Source: Streptomyces sp. CG4 (lineage in GTDB: Bacteria; Actinomycetota; Actinomycetes; Streptomycetales; Streptomycetaceae). Taken from it: DNA of 64,000 bases. The notes under the pieces are model-generated. The model was not told the origin of the DNA. It worked only from the letters and a program-made list of their open reading frames with translations, and searched no databases. Positions 1 through 8,249 of the stretch are shown here, piece by piece (positions within the stretch are counted from its first letter, which is position 1; every line of letters starts with the position of its first letter). The stretch lies in the NCBI RefSeq assembly GCF_041080655.1, contig NZ_CP163525.1:5084001-5148000 (forward strand), read 5' to 3'. A program made the position numbers and the translations under genes.

Positions 1-790
1 TTGCGGCTCAACGCTTGGTCCAGGTCGACCTCATGGACCGTCGGCCCTTCGTCAGTCAGCGGAACGGGAAGGCCGGCATCCCGCACCTCGCAAGTACCCC
101 GTACTCCTCGCGCCGTGGCCGCGAGCATCCCGGTTGCCTCGGAGGGGTGCCACTCCAGGACGGAGCCGATCGGCTCCACGTCCCCTGTCGTGAAGGTGTG
201 CACGAGGGGGCCCAGCAAGCCGCGAAGATCGTCTGCCGGGAGTTCACCGTCCAAGCCTGGGCCTGTCACCAACAGCCGGATGGCCGTGTTTACCTGGCAG
301 CACGCGGCCAAGGTGAGGGCATCGGCAAGGGGACTCTTCAGCGTCGGCTCATCGCCTCGCGCGAGGATGTCACCCCCCACGTCCAGGAGGTCAATCGACT
401 CCGGGCCCAAGTGACTGACCAGCTCTTCGAGTTGGCGCGTGATGCCCTCGGCGCCGTGGTGGGGGCCGATCAGGGCGAAGGCGTGCGGGAGTTCTGCGGC
501 GAGTCGGGGGAGCGTCGATCCCGCTGGAGCGATCGGGCGGGCCGTGGCCGACACCGACCAGACGGCGGGTGTCATGGGTTCGAGGCCCGTGAAGTCGGCC
601 ACTCCTCGTGGGCCCGGTAGTGGGTCGATCAGGAGGCGGTCCCACGCGTACGTGAAGATCACCGCATTGCCATCGTCGCCGTACAGGGCGGCATCGAGCA
701 TTGCGGCGGCGACCGCGTCGCCCCCTCCTGTGGCCGTAAGGCCGGCTACTGCCCCCAGCGGCAGCAGATCCGACGCGAGCACAAGAACAC
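1..790 (-). pseudogene. DUF1152-like protein, 5' end lost at an integration junction, 3' end beyond the window
   Basis: An uninterrupted reverse frame runs from about position 790 to the window edge. It reads GVLVLASDLLPLGAVAGLTA, then TGGGDAVAAAMLDAALYGDD, AWDRLLIDPLPGPRGVADF, LDVGGDILARGDEP and SPLADALTLAAC, a pattern I associate with DUF1152 proteins (function unknown; Gly-rich fold with a conserved GGD-R-DE core). The usual N-terminal part of the family is missing. Upstream of about 790 the same DNA is clearly the sense strand of an integrase gene on the other strand, so the DUF1152 frame loses its meaning there. It is best read as a gene truncated by a recombination event. The family name is from memory; the protein-like reading itself is strong. 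Confidence 0.5.
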
Positions 791-1226
791 CAAGTCCCGT
801 GCCGGACGGCGCACCATCGGTCTCCCGGACCCGCTGATCAAGCTCCTCCGGTATCACCAGGAGGAGCAGGAGCGGGAGCGGGCCGAAGCCGGTACCGACT
901 GGGAGGACAAGGGCTGTGTCTTCGCCTCGCCGGTCGGCGAGCCTCTCAGCCCCAACACCGACTACCACGTCTGGAAGCAGCTCCTGCGGGACGCTGGCGT
1001 ACGGGACGGGCGCCTCCACGACGCTCGCCACACCGCCGCGACCGTGCTCCTGATCCTCGGCGTCCCGGACGTCGTGATCGACGCGATCATGGGCTGGGAG
1101 CCTGGGGGAGCGGCACGGATGCGCGCCCGCTACGTGCATGTGACCGGCGTCATGCTCCGGAAGGTCGCTCAGCAAGTCGGAGACGCCCTGTGGGCGGCGC
1201 CTGGAGCGGGCCAGGAAGCCAACTGA
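783..1226 (+). pseudogene. Tyrosine (phage-type) integrase, C-terminal catalytic remnant
   Basis: The frame ending at TGA 1224-1226 carries the C-terminal catalytic half of a tyrosine recombinase. It includes KSRAGRRTIGLPDPLIKLLR, the catalytic box LHDARHTAATVLLILGVPD (H-x-x-R), the motif IMGW and RYVHVT, where the Tyr is the presumed nucleophile region of Streptomyces AICE and phage integrases. No N-terminal arm or core-binding domain precedes it; upstream sequence belongs to the DUF1152-like frame on the other strand. Length is about 147 codons against about 380-450 for intact relatives, so it should be inactive. It points at the 3' end of tRNA-Ser 65 bp away, the usual arrangement of int and att in elements that integrate into tRNA genes. 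Confidence 0.8.
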
Positions 1227-1252
1227 GACGGAAACTGAGACGGGCAAACGCC

Positions 1253-1286
1253 AGAGGGCCGGACCACTTTCATGGTCCGGCCCTCT
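1253..1286. terminator. Perfect 14-bp hairpin between integrase remnant and tRNA-Ser
   Basis: Arms 1253-1266 and 1273-1286 are exactly complementary around the loop CTTTCA. It lies between convergent transcription units and could terminate both. There is no T tract, as is common in Streptomyces. Confidence 0.7.
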
Positions 1287-1290
1287 GAGC

Positions 1291-1378
1291 TGGCGGAGGA
1301 TACGAGATTCGAACTCGTGAGGGGTTGCCCCCAACACGCTTTCCAAGCGTGCGCCCTAGGCCTCTAGGCGAATCCTCC
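1291..1378 (-). tRNA. tRNA-Ser(GGA)
   Basis: The reverse complement folds as a class II tRNA: acceptor GGAGGAT/ATCCTCC, anticodon loop TTGGAAA (anticodon GGA), a long variable arm (GTTGGGGGCAACCCC), a TTCGAAT T-loop and an encoded CCA (1291-1293). It reads UCC/UCU codons. The integrase remnant beside its 3' end suggests that it served as an attachment site. Confidence 0.95.
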
Positions 1379-1496
1379 GCCGGAAACATTACATGACCGA
1401 GGGGAGTGCTCGCGAACTCGTTCCCGCAGGCCTGGATCGGGTGTGGCGGTGGCCGGTGATCGGGTACTGACCGCGGGCCGGGATCGGGTACTGTGG

Positions 1497-1592
1497 GGCA
1501 CAGCCCCTCACGCGGCGCTATCTGACTGAACTCCCCCAGGGCCGGAAGGCAGCAAGGGTAGGTCGGCTCTGGCGGGTGCGTGGGGGGCCCTT
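1497..1592 (+). ncRNA. ffs: Signal recognition particle 4.5S-type RNA
   Basis: The apical domain signature GGCCGGAAGGCAGCAAGGG (from about 1540) is the Ffh-binding SRP RNA core with its GGAA tetraloop. The flanks pair as a long helix: the 5' part GCCCCTCACGC (from 1503) matches GCGTGGGGGGC near 1579-1589. A T-rich stretch (TTGTTTT) follows. Position directly upstream of dnaX matches the usual actinobacterial order. Ends are estimated from pairing. Confidence 0.9.
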
Positions 1593-1633
1593 GTTTTCCC
1601 GGGTTGTCAGTGGGCGCCTATAACCTCGTAGGC

Positions 1634-4066
1634 GTGTCGTCTCTCGCGCTGTACCGCCGCTATCGCCCGGAGACCTTTGCCGAGGTCATCGGGCAGGAGC
1701 ATGTCACCGACCCGCTGCAGCAGGCGCTGCGGAACAACCGGGTCAATCACGCGTACCTGTTCAGCGGTCCGCGCGGCTGCGGCAAGACGACCAGCGCGCG
1801 CATCCTCGCCCGCTGTCTGAACTGTGAGCAAGGTCCCACTCCGACCCCGTGCGGCGAGTGCCAGTCCTGCCGCGACCTCGCGCGGAACGGACCGGGCTCC
1901 ATCGACGTCATCGAGATCGACGCGGCTTCGCACGGTGGTGTGGACGACGCCCGTGAGCTGCGCGAGAAGGCGTTCTTCGGCCCCGCGAGCAGCCGGTACA
2001 AGATCTACATCATCGACGAGGCCCACATGGTCACGTCGGCCGGCTTCAACGCGCTGCTGAAGGTCGTCGAGGAGCCGCCGGAGCACCTCAAGTTCATCTT
2101 CGCCACGACCGAGCCCGAGAAGGTCATCGGCACCATCCGGTCCCGGACCCATCACTACCCCTTCCGGCTGGTCCCGCCCGGCACCCTGCGGGACTACCTC
2201 GCCGAGGTGTGCGGGCAGGAGAACATCCCGGTCGAGGACGGCGTCCTCCCGCTCGTCGTGCGCTCCGGCGCCGGGTCCGTGCGTGACTCCATGTCCGTCA
2301 TGGACCAGCTCCTCGCCGGTGCCGGCGAGGAGGGTGTGACGTATGCCATGGCCACCTCCCTCCTCGGCTACACCGACGGCTCGCTGCTCGACTCCGTCGT
2401 CGAGGCCTTCGCCACCGGTGACGGGGCCGCCGCCTTCGAGGTCGTGGACCGCATCATCGAGGGGGGCAACGACCCGCGCCGTTTCGTCGCCGACCTGCTG
2501 GAGCGGCTGCGGGACCTGGTGATCCTCGCCGCCGTTCCGGACGCCGTGGAGAAGGGGCTCATCGACGCCCCGGCCGACGTCCTGGAGCGCATGCAGGCCC
2601 AGGCCGCCACCTTCGGCGCGGCCGAGCTGAGCCGCGCCGCCGACCTCGTCAACGAGGGCCTGACGGAGATGCGCGGCGCCACCTCGCCCCGCCTCCAGCT
2701 GGAACTGATCTGCGCCCGCGTGCTCCTCCCCGCCGCCTACGGCGACGAGCGCTCGATGATGGCTCGCCTGGACCGCCTCGAACGCGGCGTCAACTTCTCG
2801 GGCGGCGCAAACGCCCCCGCCATGGGGTACGTCCCCGGTCCCGAGGCCCATGGCGCCGGTGCCCCCGTCCCACCGGGCGGCGGCCCGGCGGCGGCCCGCG
2901 CGGCCGTACGGGCGTCCAACGGTCCGGGGGCGGGTGCGCCGGGGGTTGGTTCTCCGGGTGTAGGCGGTCCAGGCGTAGGTGGTCCTGGTGCCGGTGGTCC
3001 CGGTGCAGGTGGTCCTGCTGCGGGCGGCCCCGGTGTCGGTGGTCCCGGTTCCGTCGGTGGTCCAGCTCCGGCTGCTCCCGCGCCCCCGGCCCCTGTGGCC
3101 CCCGCAGCTCCTACGGCCCCCACGGCTCCGTCGGCGCCCGCACCGGCCCCGGAATCCGCACCGGCAGCGGCATCGGCCACCCCGGCGACCCCCGCTGCCC
3201 AGCCCCCGACGCCGCCCGCCGCGCCCCCCTCCGCCCCGCCCTCCGGCGCACCCGGTGCCTGGCCCACCGCCGCTGCCGCCGGAAGCGGTCGACGTCCTGG
3301 CGGCTGGCCCACGGCCGCCGCTCCGGCGGGCGGACAGCAGAGCCAGGCTCCCGCCCAGCCGCAGCACCAGGCGGCGGGCCCCACGCCGACGGCTCCCGCG
3401 GACCCTGCCCCTGCCCCTGCCCCGGCAGCGGCTGCGGCGACCGGTGGCCTCGACCCCCGCATGCTCTGGCCGAACATCCTGGAGGCCGTCAAGAACCGCC
3501 GCCGCTTCACCTGGATCCTGCTCAGCCAGAACGCGCAGGTGACCGGCTTCGACGGCACCACTCTCCAGCTCGGCTTCGTGAACGCCGGTGCCCGTGACAA
3601 CTTCGCCGGCAGCGGCAGCGAGGACGTGCTGCGGGCGGCGCTGGCCGAGCAGTTCAACGTCCAGTGGAAGATCGAAGCGGTCGTCGACCCGTCCGGCGGC
3701 GGATCCGCACCCCCGTCCAGCGGTGGTGGCTCGGGCTTCGGCGGCGGGGGCGGGTACGGCAGCACACCCGCCGGAGGCGGTTACGGCGGCGCACCCGCCG
3801 CGGGTGGCGGTGGCTACGGCGCCCCGGCAGCCCCCCGTCCCGCGGCTCCCCAGCCGGCCGCCCCGCAACCCTCCGCGTCCCCGCAGCCCAGCCCCGCGGC
3901 GGCTCCGTCGGCACCCACCCCGCCCGCTCCCCGGCCCACGACCGCCCCCGAGGACGACATCCCCGAGGACGACGACCCGGACCTGGACGAGTCGGCCCTC
4001 TCCGGCACCCAACTGATCGTGCGGGAGCTGGGCGCCACGGTGATGGAGGAGTTCTCGAACGAGTAG
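1634..4066 (+). CDS. dnaX: DNA polymerase III subunits gamma and tau
   Basis: Clamp-loader ATPase of the replisome, 810 aa from GTG 1634 (MSSLALYRRYRPETF, the conserved DnaX start; an in-frame ATG further upstream lies inside the SRP RNA). Walker A GPRGCGKT is at about residues 45-52, the zinc cluster is Cys64, 73, 76 and 79 and Walker B is IIDEAHM. A very Pro/Gly/Ala-rich linker covers about residues 410-630, including tandem G(V/A)GGPG units. It is followed by a tau-like segment from about 635 (DPRMLWPNILEAVKNRRRF) and an acidic tail with IPEDDDPDLDES. No slippery A-tract of the kind that yields gamma in E. coli was seen. It lies downstream of the SRP RNA gene. Confidence 0.97.
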   Translation: MSSLALYRRYRPETFAEVIGQEHVTDPLQQALRNNRVNHAYLFSGPRGCGKTTSARILARCLNCEQGPTPTPCGECQSCRDLARNGPGSIDVIEIDAASHGGVDDARELREKAFFGPASSRYKIYIIDEAHMVTSAGFNALLKVVEEPPEHLKFIFATTEPEKVIGTIRSRTHHYPFRLVPPGTLRDYLAEVCGQENIPVEDGVLPLVVRSGAGSVRDSMSVMDQLLAGAGEEGVTYAMATSLLGYTDGSLLDSVVEAFATGDGAAAFEVVDRIIEGGNDPRRFVADLLERLRDLVILAAVPDAVEKGLIDAPADVLERMQAQAATFGAAELSRAADLVNEGLTEMRGATSPRLQLELICARVLLPAAYGDERSMMARLDRLERGVNFSGGANAPAMGYVPGPEAHGAGAPVPPGGGPAAARAAVRASNGPGAGAPGVGSPGVGGPGVGGPGAGGPGAGGPAAGGPGVGGPGSVGGPAPAAPAPPAPVAPAAPTAPTAPSAPAPAPESAPAAASATPATPAAQPPTPPAAPPSAPPSGAPGAWPTAAAAGSGRRPGGWPTAAAPAGGQQSQAPAQPQHQAAGPTPTAPADPAPAPAPAAAAATGGLDPRMLWPNILEAVKNRRRFTWILLSQNAQVTGFDGTTLQLGFVNAGARDNFAGSGSEDVLRAALAEQFNVQWKIEAVVDPSGGGSAPPSSGGGSGFGGGGGYGSTPAGGGYGGAPAAGGGGYGAPAAPRPAAPQPAAPQPSASPQPSPAAAPSAPTPPAPRPTTAPEDDIPEDDDPDLDESALSGTQLIVRELGATVMEEFSNE

Positions 4067-4104
4067 TCCCGGTGAGCCAGGGCGACGCCCCGGCTCACCG
4101 GGAC
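4066..4104 (+). terminator. dnaX terminator hairpin
   Basis: A 13-bp stem (4066-4078 with 4092-4104, GTCCCGGTGAGCC) starts at the last base of the stop codon. The loop itself can form a small GGGC/GCCC stem. Confidence 0.8.
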
Positions 4105-4538
4105 GGGGCGAGCAGCTGCCGAGACGGGAGCGAGTTGCCCCGGAGCCGGAGCGAGGAGCCGCGCCCGAGTCGGGAACGGGTGGCCGACCGAGCCGACCCG
4201 GCACGGGTGGCCGACCGAGCCGAGTTTCCCTGTGCGGTTCGGCACCGCACCGCACACACCAGCCCCGAAGGGCACGCTCCCAGCCAGCGGAGCCGACTCT
4301 CCCCGCGCGGGCCCACACCGTCCCCACCCCCACTCCACCTCCACCCCCCACTCCGCCCCTCACCCCACCCCCCAACGGCACCCTCCCAGCCGACCGAGTC
4401 GGGTGGGCGGGTGGGCGAGAGCGGGGACTGCGGCGCGGAGCCCCCAGGGGCGGTCACATCGGCATCGCGACCCCTTGGAGGAAAGCCCGATAAACCCGGC
4501 TCCCAAGCTTCGGCAACCTTGCCATTAGGCTGGCCCCC
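4105..4538. other. 430-bp gene-free spacer dnaX-purD with short tandem repeat
   Basis: No convincing gene is present. A 21-bp block starting ACGGGTGGCCGACC occurs twice with a 27-bp period (4176 and 4203), followed by a C-rich tract (about 4320-4385). The purD promoter should lie in the final 100 bp, where base composition becomes more balanced (around 4485-4530). Confidence 0.6.
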
Positions 4539-5807
4539 GTGAAGGTCCTCGTCATCGGCGGCGGCGCCCGCGAACACGCCCTGTGCCGCTCCCTGTCCCT
4601 CGACCCCGACGTCACCGCGCTGCACTGCGCCCCCGGCAACGCCGGCATCGCCGAGGTGGCCGAGCTGCACCCGGTCGACGCGCTCGACGGCAAGGCGGTG
4701 GCCGGGCTGGCCGCAGGCCTGGGCGCCGATCTGGTCGTCGTAGGCCCGGAGGCGCCGCTGGTCGCCGGGGTGGCCGACGCCGTCCGCGCGGTGGGCATCC
4801 CGGTGTTCGGCCCCTCGCGGGAGGCCGCGCAGCTGGAGGGCTCCAAGGCCTTCGCCAAGGACGTCATGGCGGCGGCCGGGGTGCCGACCGCCCGCTCCTA
4901 CGTGTGCACGACGGCCGAGGAGGTCGCCGAGGCCCTCGACGCGTTCGGCGCGCCCTTCGTGGTCAAGGACGACGGCCTCGCCGCCGGCAAGGGTGTCGTC
5001 GTCACCGATGACCTGGATGCCGCTCAGGCGCACGCCGCCGGCTGCGACCGGGTCGTCATCGAGGAGTTCCTCGACGGCCCCGAGGTGTCCCTCTTCGCGA
5101 TCACCGACGGGGAGACGGTCGTACCGCTCCAGCCCGCCCAGGACTTCAAGCGCGCCCTGGACGGCGACGCGGGCCCGAACACCGGCGGCATGGGTGCCTA
5201 CTCGCCGTTGCCGTGGGCCGAGCCGAAGCTGGTCGAGGAGGTGCTGGAGACGGTCCTGCAGCCGACCGTGGACGAGCTGCACCGGCGCGGCACCCCGTTC
5301 TCCGGTCTGCTCTACGCCGGTCTGGCGATCACCAGCCGCGGTGTCCGGGTGATCGAGTTCAACGCCCGTTTCGGTGACCCGGAGACCCAGGTCGTGCTGG
5401 CCCGGCTGAAGACCCCGCTGGCCGGTGTCCTGCTCGCCGCCGCGAACGGCACCCTCGCCGATCTGCCGCCCCTGCGCTGGAGCGAGGACGCGGCCGTTAC
5501 CGTCGTCGTCGCCTCGCACAACTACCCCGGCACCCCCCGCACCGGTGACCCCATCACCGGTCTGGACGAGGTGACCGCCGAGGACGCCCCGCACGCGTAC
5601 GTCCTGCACGCCGGGACGAAGCGGAACGGCGACGCGGTCGTCAGCGCGGGCGGGCGGGTGCTGTCCGTCACCGCCACCGGCAAGGACCTGACCGAGGCGC
5701 GCGAGCGGGCGTACCGGGCGGTGGGCCGGATCCGTCTGGACGGCTCCCAGCACCGCACCGACATCGCCGCGAAGGCGGCGCAGGCCGCGCCGGCGGCAAC
5801 CGCCTGA
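4539..5807 (+). CDS. purD: Phosphoribosylamine-glycine ligase (GAR synthetase)
   Basis: Joins glycine to 5-phosphoribosylamine with ATP, the second step of de novo purine synthesis. It has 422 aa, normal for the family, and a GTG start giving VKVLVIGGGAREHALCRSL, the typical N-terminal nucleotide-binding loop. ATP-grasp features are VVGPEAPLVAGVADA, SKAFAKDVM, FVVKDDGLAAGKGVVV, QDFKRALDGDAGPNTGGMG and FNARFGDPETQ (metal site). It appears to be transcribed alone, with its own terminator. The other pur genes lie further right in the window on the same strand. Confidence 0.98.
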   Translation: MKVLVIGGGAREHALCRSLSLDPDVTALHCAPGNAGIAEVAELHPVDALDGKAVAGLAAGLGADLVVVGPEAPLVAGVADAVRAVGIPVFGPSREAAQLEGSKAFAKDVMAAAGVPTARSYVCTTAEEVAEALDAFGAPFVVKDDGLAAGKGVVVTDDLDAAQAHAAGCDRVVIEEFLDGPEVSLFAITDGETVVPLQPAQDFKRALDGDAGPNTGGMGAYSPLPWAEPKLVEEVLETVLQPTVDELHRRGTPFSGLLYAGLAITSRGVRVIEFNARFGDPETQVVLARLKTPLAGVLLAAANGTLADLPPLRWSEDAAVTVVVASHNYPGTPRTGDPITGLDEVTAEDAPHAYVLHAGTKRNGDAVVSAGGRVLSVTATGKDLTEARERAYRAVGRIRLDGSQHRTDIAAKAAQAAPAATA

Positions 5808-5825
5808 CCTGCCCTCTCCTGATCC

Positions 5826-5853
5826 AGGCCCCGGACCTCCGAATCCGGGGCCT
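5826..5853 (+). terminator. purD terminator
   Basis: The perfect 10-bp stem AGGCCCCGGA/TCCGGGGCCT (5826-5835 and 5844-5853) begins 18 bp after the purD stop. Confidence 0.85.
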
Positions 5854-6071
5854 GATCTTTGCTGTCTGTCACCCACCTCTGACCAAAGCCATTCCATCGA
5901 GTGAGCAATCAGCTATACGGCTGACGAGGGCCGGAGCCCCAACTAGGGTGCCGCGCAAGCGTTCCGGCACTTGGCCCACCGGCATTGCGATGTCAGTGGC
6001 GGGTGCCACAGTGGGGGAGTGAGCACCACCAGGACAGCACGGCTTCGGCGGCGAGGGGGTGAGGGCGGGAC

Positions 6072-7997
6072 GTGACCGGAATCGGTGCAGAGGCGGGCGC
6101 GCAGGCCGCGCGCTCCCGAGCCCTCGCCGTACTGCGGGTCCGCGGCCGGGCGCTGGCCGTGGCCCTGCTGCCCGCGGCTGCCACGGTGATCCTGCTGACC
6201 GGGGGCTCCACCGGCCACTTCGTCGGCCCGGGCTGGGACACCGCCCGCTGGGCCGTGGGCGTGCTCGCCGTGCTGGCGCTGCTGGCCGCGGCCGGTGTCG
6301 CCCTGGTCGTGGCCCGGGCCCGCCCCGCCGTCGTCCCGACGGTCCCGATCCCCGAGGAGTCCGCCCCGGATCTGTACCGGATGGTGCGCGACCTCGCCGA
6401 GCGGCTGGACGTGCCGGCGCCCTCGGCCATAGCGCTCACCCCGGACTGCGACAGCTGGCTGGAGGACCGCACGCACCCGGCCCACAGCCCACCGCCGCGC
6501 CCCGGGCCCGACGAGATAGCGGGCCCCGGCCGCCGCCGCGTCCCCGTCGCGCCGGTGCTCGTCATCGGCTCCCCGTTCCTGTGGTGGATGCGCGTCGGCG
6601 AGCTCCGCGCGGTCCTCGCCCCGGTCATCGCCGGTACGGGCCCCTCGGCGCACCCGGACATAGCCGCCGCCCGGCGCTTCGTGCGCGGCCTGGACGCGGC
6701 CGTCGCGGTCGCCTCGACACCGGGCCGCTGTCCGCTGACCCGCGGCGGCTGCGCGGCCCTCGGCTGGGTGGTCCGGCTGCTGCTGCGCGGCTGCCGGGAG
6801 CACGCGACGCAGATGGAGCGCGGGGTCGCCGCGGCGGCGGCCGAGCGGGCCCAGGCCGTGGACTACGGCCTGCGGATCGTCGCCCAGGAGCAGGTCGGCC
6901 TCGCCTACGCCGGCTGGGACCGGCTGCTGACCAGGGTCGCGCTGCCCGCCTGGCGCATGGGCCGCTGGCCCGCCCGGCTGGACGCGGGCGTGGTGGCGGC
7001 GCTCACCGAGCTGTCCCGGCGCGACCGACTGGCCGAGGGCTTCACCTCCCGGCTCGGCGAGCGGCCCGCCTGTGACCTGCTGGAGGAGCCCGGCGCGGTG
7101 GACGAGGCCGCCTCGCTGCTCGCCGCACGCCTCTTCCACGGCGGCCCCGCGGAGTCCGGCCCGGACTGGGCACCGGTGGACTGGCAGGCGTATCCGGAGG
7201 AGGTCGTGGACCGCACCTGGCGTGCCGGCGCGGCCCGTCTGCACCGCGTCCTGGACTCCCTCGGCGTACGCCCCTCCCGCGACCCGGGCGGCCCCACCCT
7301 GACCCGAGTCCTGGACCACCTGACCGAGCCCGCGACAGCCCCGAAGGACCACTCGCAAGCCGCCGACGGCGAGAACCCCACCCAGAGGCCACCCGCACCC
7401 GACGACGACGACCGCACAGGTGGTGCGAGTGGTGCAGGTGGCAGCCCAATCCCCGCCGAAGTCGAAGCCGAGGCGGACGCCTCCCACGCTGAAGCACCGC
7501 AGGCAACCCGCGAACCCGAGGCGGACGCCTCCCGCGCCGAAGCACCGCAGGCAACCCGCGAAGCCGGGGCGGGACCGGTGCCCGACGACCCCGGCACGGA
7601 GCGCAGCGCCGCCCTCGCCGCAGGGCTGAGTGCCGAGCTGGCTCGTGAGGAGGCCGCCGTGCCGAGAGCCGGGGCGACGGCTACCGGCCAGAGTCCCGAG
7701 CGCGGCCTGTGGGACGACGGCGGACTGCCGCTCTTCCCGCTGCAGCCCCCGCGCACCGCCCGCGACCTGCTCACCGAGCACGTCACGGCGATGGTGTGCT
7801 GCGCGGCGGTCGACACGGCCGGCGCGGTCCCCGCCCTGGACTGGCTGGACGGTCCCGCCCTGCTGCTCGGCGGTGAGCGCGCCGCCGACCTCGCGCCCAA
7901 GGTGCTCAGCCTGATCGAGGAGGGCGACCCGGGCCCGCTGCGGGACTGGCTGGCCGCGTCCGGGATACGTCCCGAGAAGCCGGTACGGCTCGTTTGA
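6072..7997 (+). CDS. Membrane protein with degenerate M48-peptidase-like domain
   Basis: 641 aa from GTG 6072, preceded by a GA-rich ribosome binding site. Two membrane segments (about residues 28-45 and 60-82) are followed by a cytoplasmic region laid out like M48/HtpX peptidases: LDVPAPSAIALTP, then VLVIGSPFLWWMRVGELRAV and VLAPVIAG. In active M48 enzymes the last position is the zinc helix HExGH; here it is APVIAG at about residues 183-188, so the metal ligands are gone. The C-terminal third is a variable Ala/Glu/Pro-rich stretch that includes an imperfect repeat (EADASHAEAPQATREPEA and EADASRAEAPQATREAGA). The position between purD and purC is conserved in Streptomyces (SCO4069-like, from memory). 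No known function; a pseudo-enzyme or scaffold role is inference. Confidence 0.75.
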   Translation: MTGIGAEAGAQAARSRALAVLRVRGRALAVALLPAAATVILLTGGSTGHFVGPGWDTARWAVGVLAVLALLAAAGVALVVARARPAVVPTVPIPEESAPDLYRMVRDLAERLDVPAPSAIALTPDCDSWLEDRTHPAHSPPPRPGPDEIAGPGRRRVPVAPVLVIGSPFLWWMRVGELRAVLAPVIAGTGPSAHPDIAAARRFVRGLDAAVAVASTPGRCPLTRGGCAALGWVVRLLLRGCREHATQMERGVAAAAAERAQAVDYGLRIVAQEQVGLAYAGWDRLLTRVALPAWRMGRWPARLDAGVVAALTELSRRDRLAEGFTSRLGERPACDLLEEPGAVDEAASLLAARLFHGGPAESGPDWAPVDWQAYPEEVVDRTWRAGAARLHRVLDSLGVRPSRDPGGPTLTRVLDHLTEPATAPKDHSQAADGENPTQRPPAPDDDDRTGGASGAGGSPIPAEVEAEADASHAEAPQATREPEADASRAEAPQATREAGAGPVPDDPGTERSAALAAGLSAELAREEAAVPRAGATATGQSPERGLWDDGGLPLFPLQPPRTARDLLTEHVTAMVCCAAVDTAGAVPALDWLDGPALLLGGERAADLAPKVLSLIEEGDPGPLRDWLAASGIRPEKPVRLV

Positions 7998-8249
7998 CGC
8001 AGGCTCCGTCCTCTCGCTCAACGGGAGCTCCGTCTTCCACTTCAGGTCAATTCGCAACGACTAGTGACCGAGCCCGTGCGTTATGTGATGTGCTGGGAGC
8101 GACCACGCACCTGGCAAAGGCGTGCGACATACGACAGCACTGCCGAGCACAGCGAGCAGCGCGCGTTCCACTGAGCACAGCGAGTACCACCGAGCACCGC
8201 TGGCACCACCGAGACAGGACGACACGGGGGCTGAGGGAGGGGAGCGACC

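Noticed and set aside
1634..4066. Programmed frameshift in dnaX giving gamma
   Set aside because: No A-rich slippery heptamer is visible; the Pro/Gly linker region is GC-rich throughout.
1607..4381. Open frame of 924 codons on the minus strand opposite dnaX
   Set aside because: The dnaX reading has all family motifs; the reverse frame is Arg/Gly-rich noise produced by high third-position GC.
6905..7900. 331-codon Ser/Ala/Arg-rich frame opposite the M48-like gene
   Set aside because: Shadow of the real gene; no motif, and the sense strand has membrane helices and conserved blocks.
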